Positions 13,000 through 15,135 of a stretch of DNA of 15,135 bases are shown piece by piece. The stretch is from Methanobacteriota archaeon (GTDB lineage Archaea > Halobacteriota > Methanosarcinia > Methanosarcinales > Methanoperedenaceae). Below the pieces are notes generated by a model. That model had not been told where the DNA came from. It searched no databases and saw nothing but the letters and a program-made list of their open reading frames with translations. The DNA lies in contig JAHIFK010000082.1 of the NCBI GenBank assembly GCA_018900975.1, positions 1-15,135 on the forward strand. Reading direction: 5' to 3'. Position numbers and translations under genes: made by a program. How positions within the stretch are numbered: the stretch's first letter is position 1; every line of letters begins with the position of its first letter.

Positions 13000-13024
13000 T
13001 TCCAAACCGCAGATTAACGCAGAT

Positions 13025-13171
13025 ACTTCAGGGACTTACATCAACGGCCCGATAAAGATCCGCGGAACTGGAGTGAAAGGCGTAACGGCATCCACCAATA
13101 CAAGCATCACAGCCACCACGGATGCATCAGGCTTCTATTCACTTCCCGTGCCGACAGGGACAATAACATGA
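13025..13171 (+). pseudogene. Decayed surface-protein fragment 2
   Basis: Forty-eight codons read TSGTYINGPIKIRGTGVKG, then TDASGFYSLPVPTGTIT and a stop. This is a recognisable piece of a carboxypeptidase regulatory-like domain, as in fragment 1 and near the N-terminus of the intact gene at 13367. There is no start codon or ribosome binding site. It lies directly behind the CACAGAG/CGCAGATTAA repeats. The simplest view is the debris of a related surface-protein gene. Confidence 0.55.
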
Positions 13172-13366
13172 AGTGTTTAAAATGCGTAAAGGATAATGAA
13201 TGAGGCTCGTTATATGATTACAGTCATTGCCGGGGGTTTTCCGGGCATTGCAGGTATAAATAATACCAGTGGAATAGAATATGGGGAAAACAAAGGCGAA
13301 AGATATATTAACTATCAATTCATAAAATGTTAATACTCTATATAAGATAAGGATAGGAGAGATGTT
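13172..13366. promoter_or_regulatory. Upstream region of the surface-protein gene
   Basis: Two TATA candidates lie before ATG 13367. GATATATTAA (13302-13311) with GGCGAAA before it would give a leader of about 35 nt containing AGGAGAG (13355-13361). CTATATAAG (13338-13346) lies about 25 nt from the ATG and would give an almost leaderless mRNA. The ribosome binding site makes the first more likely. No gene is supported here. Confidence 0.45.
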
Positions 13367-15052
13367 ATGAATATTTTTGAAAACATATCTAATGGATATA
13401 AAAGGATAGCGACGGGAATAGCTATTGTATCGTTTTTAGCGATATTGTATTTTTCAATGCTTCCTGGGGCTTCGCTTGCAGCTCCGGGTGGTGTTTATGC
13501 AGCTAGCGGCGAAGGGATCGGGGGTGCGATCGTTAAGCTCGTGGCATGGCCGCAGTATACTGCCACGACCTCGGATGGTTCTGGGGGAGTACCGATTGGA
13601 GAATACACGATTCCGGAAGTTCCTGAGGGAACATATTTTATTACTGCAAGTAAGGAAGGATATACAACAAATCTTAGCACTGTGACTGTTACAGGATTGA
13701 CTACAGTCACCAGGAATTTCACACTAACTCCAGGATACAACTGGTACTTTGCAGAAGGGTCGATAAGTGATGCGACTGATGCCTATGTCCAGTTATCCAA
13801 CCCAGGAAATACTCCGGTAAATGTAGATGTAAGGTTCATGCTGACCGATGGTACGGTAGTGACGAACTCATCAGTATTACCTGCAAACACAACAGGAGTT
13901 GTGGATGCAAAGACAGTATTACCAACCCCTTCATATTTCGCCATCAATGTGCTTTCTGATAATAAGATAGGAGCAGAAAGAACAATGGTCTTCTCAGCAA
14001 TGAACTGGGGCGGTAAAATTGTAGATGACGTCCATGATACCGTGGGAGTTGCAGAATTGAACACCACCTGGTATTTCGCAGAAGGCTCAATAACGCCAGA
14101 CACCTATGCGTATATACAGATATTGAATCCGAATGCATACCAGGCCAATGTAACTGTTCAGTATATGAAGACAGACGGCAGCGTAGTAACCACATCAAAA
14201 GTGGTAACTGCAACTTCGCGAGATTATTTTGACCCGAGGTCAGTTCTTTCAGTTCCATCCTATTTCTCAGTAAAAGTGACTTCTGATATACCAATAATGT
14301 CAGAAAGAACAATGGTATTTGTGAATATGAACTGGGGTGGCAAAATAATCAACGGTCTGCATGATACAATAGGCTCACCTGAACTTTCGAGAACCTGGTA
14401 CTTCGCCGAGGGTTCAATAACTTCAGATACCTTTGCTTATATCCAGATCTTAAATCCGAATCCAGATCCTGCCACAGTGACTGTCGAATACATGAAGACA
14501 GACGGAACGGTAGTCACTACTTCAAAAGTTGTAGGAAGAACATCTCGAGATTATTTCGATCCAAGGACAAATCTTACTCCCCTCCCACAATACTTTTCAG
14601 TAAAAGTAACATCTGATATACCGATAATGTCAGAGAGAACGATGGTTTTCGCAAACATGAACTGGGGTGGCAAGATAATCAACGGTTTCCATGATACTAT
14701 TGGATCGACACGACTGAACAACACATGGTCACTCGGAGGAGGACGTGTTGACACAGATATCTGGTCTTATGTCCAGATTCTGAATCCGAATTCAGAGGCT
14801 GCACATTTGGATGTCAAGTTCATGCTAACTGATGGAACTGTAATTCCGTTAACAAAAACTGTAACTGCGAATTCCCGTGATTTTATCGATGTAAGATCTG
14901 TTCTCGGTCCATCCCAGTATGGCTGGTATTCAGTTCAGGTAACGAGTGTGGATCAGCCGATCTTCATTGAAAAAACTGAAGTCTGGGCAGGCGTGACGTG
15001 GCATGGCAGATATATTGATGGATTTGGAGATACGGTTGGATCGATAGTTTAG
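13367..15052 (+). CDS. Secreted surface protein with four tandem beta-rich repeats
   Basis: Exported cell-surface protein of 561 residues. Residues 1-38 form a signal peptide: basic YKR, then IATGIAIVSFLAILYFSML and ASLA before the likely cut. Residues 46-123 form a carboxypeptidase regulatory-like domain (IGGAIVKLVA, GEYTIPEVPEGTYFITASKEGY). Four repeats of about 109 residues follow, at 126, 235, 344 and 454. Each opens with a WYFAEGS-type motif and contains Q-L/ILNPN, M-TDGTVV and NWGGKI...HDT. They resemble the DUF5719-type repeats of surface proteins. Repeat 4 is diverged (WSLGGGR, VTWHGRYIDGFGDT). No C-terminal membrane helix or PGF-CTERM-like anchor is seen, so it is either released or held by other proteins. 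AGGAGAG precedes the ATG. A terminator hairpin follows. Function unknown beyond the cell surface. Confidence 0.82.
   Translation: MNIFENISNGYKRIATGIAIVSFLAILYFSMLPGASLAAPGGVYAASGEGIGGAIVKLVAWPQYTATTSDGSGGVPIGEYTIPEVPEGTYFITASKEGYTTNLSTVTVTGLTTVTRNFTLTPGYNWYFAEGSISDATDAYVQLSNPGNTPVNVDVRFMLTDGTVVTNSSVLPANTTGVVDAKTVLPTPSYFAINVLSDNKIGAERTMVFSAMNWGGKIVDDVHDTVGVAELNTTWYFAEGSITPDTYAYIQILNPNAYQANVTVQYMKTDGSVVTTSKVVTATSRDYFDPRSVLSVPSYFSVKVTSDIPIMSERTMVFVNMNWGGKIINGLHDTIGSPELSRTWYFAEGSITSDTFAYIQILNPNPDPATVTVEYMKTDGTVVTTSKVVGRTSRDYFDPRTNLTPLPQYFSVKVTSDIPIMSERTMVFANMNWGGKIINGFHDTIGSTRLNNTWSLGGGRVDTDIWSYVQILNPNSEAAHLDVKFMLTDGTVIPLTKTVTANSRDFIDVRSVLGPSQYGWYSVQVTSVDQPIFIEKTEVWAGVTWHGRYIDGFGDTVGSIV
13742..15049 (+). 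repeat. Four tandem repeats (about 327 bp each) inside the surface-protein gene
   Basis: The units begin at 13742, 14069, 14396 and 14726. Units 2 and 3 share nearly identical protein segments such as SVKVTSDIPIMSERTMVF and MNWGGKIING. Unit 1 is moderately diverged and unit 4 strongly. This points to a recent duplication or gene conversion between units 2 and 3. Confidence 0.85.
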
Positions 15053-15086
15053 GTATGCCTTGGGAGATATAAAATGGAAAAACCAA

Positions 15087-15132
15087 GCACATCCCGCATT
15101 TTATAAATGGGATGTGCAGCCTTATTTTTTTT
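15087..15132 (+). terminator. Hairpin plus T-run after the surface-protein gene
   Basis: GCACATCCC (15087-15095) pairs exactly with GGGATGTGC (15109-15117) across a 13-nt A/T-rich loop. A run of eight T (15125-15132) follows, 7 nt behind the stem. It lies 34 nt after the stop codon. Confidence 0.75.
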
Positions 15133-15135
15133 GAA

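Noticed and set aside
13214..13333. 39-codon plus-strand ORF (ATG 13214 to TAA 13333) before the surface-protein gene.
   Set aside because: No ribosome binding site, no recognisable sequence, and it overlaps the likely promoter of the next gene.
13742..15049. Tandem repeats considered as a CRISPR or intergenic satellite.
   Set aside because: They are in-frame protein repeats of about 109 codons inside one open gene.

Overview
The window is archaeal and probably comes from a Methanosarcinales-type euryarchaeon. A Methanoperedens/ANME-2d-like genome fits best, but this is inference from gene content and not proven. Support includes an archaeal clamp-loader small subunit (rfcS), a one-domain AAA+ ATPase of the type known from methanogens and Archaeoglobus, GGTGA/GGAGGT ribosome binding sites, a tRNA without encoded CCA, and several genes with a TATA box about 26 nt upstream of the start codon, as in leaderless archaeal promoters.

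Layout. 3-2662 (+): the 3' part of a DHA2-type drug efflux transporter, then rfcS overlapping a small membrane export-type protein by ATGA. 2761-4124 (+): two adjacent winged-helix regulators, separated by 77 nt that hold three different perfect inverted repeats in a row. 4179-5529 (-): a likely four-gene unit made of a 39-aa ORF, a MntA nucleotidyltransferase, a HepT HEPN toxin and a thioredoxin-fold protein. 5801-5873 (-): tRNA-Gln(CUG). 5907-7372 (-): a flavin-type split-barrel protein followed by an HDAC-family deacetylase. 7542-8887 (-): a 29-aa cysteine-rich protein, thioredoxin and a beta-CASP-type nuclease, tightly coupled. 8954-9238 (-): a GYD-domain protein, divergent from 9349-10386 (+), a core-MetE methyltransferase. 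10413-12001 (+): the AAA+ ATPase with an unknown partner gene overlapping by 1 nt. 12157-12637 (-): a PIN toxin with a small overlapping antitoxin candidate. 12638-13366: a gene-poor stretch with two decayed pieces of a surface-protein domain and a palindromic CACAGAG-type repeat. 13367-15052 (+): a secreted surface protein with four repeats, followed by a terminator hairpin.

The genes are mostly independent housekeeping and accessory units. The recurring themes are redox or thiol chemistry (thioredoxin, a second thioredoxin-fold protein, a Cys-rich small protein, a split-barrel flavoprotein), RNA-acting enzymes (HEPN, PIN, beta-CASP) and two toxin-antitoxin modules. Three small genes that automated calling could miss, at 5410-5529, 8798-8887 and 12494-12637, each sit directly in front of a recognisable gene and are the main additions here.
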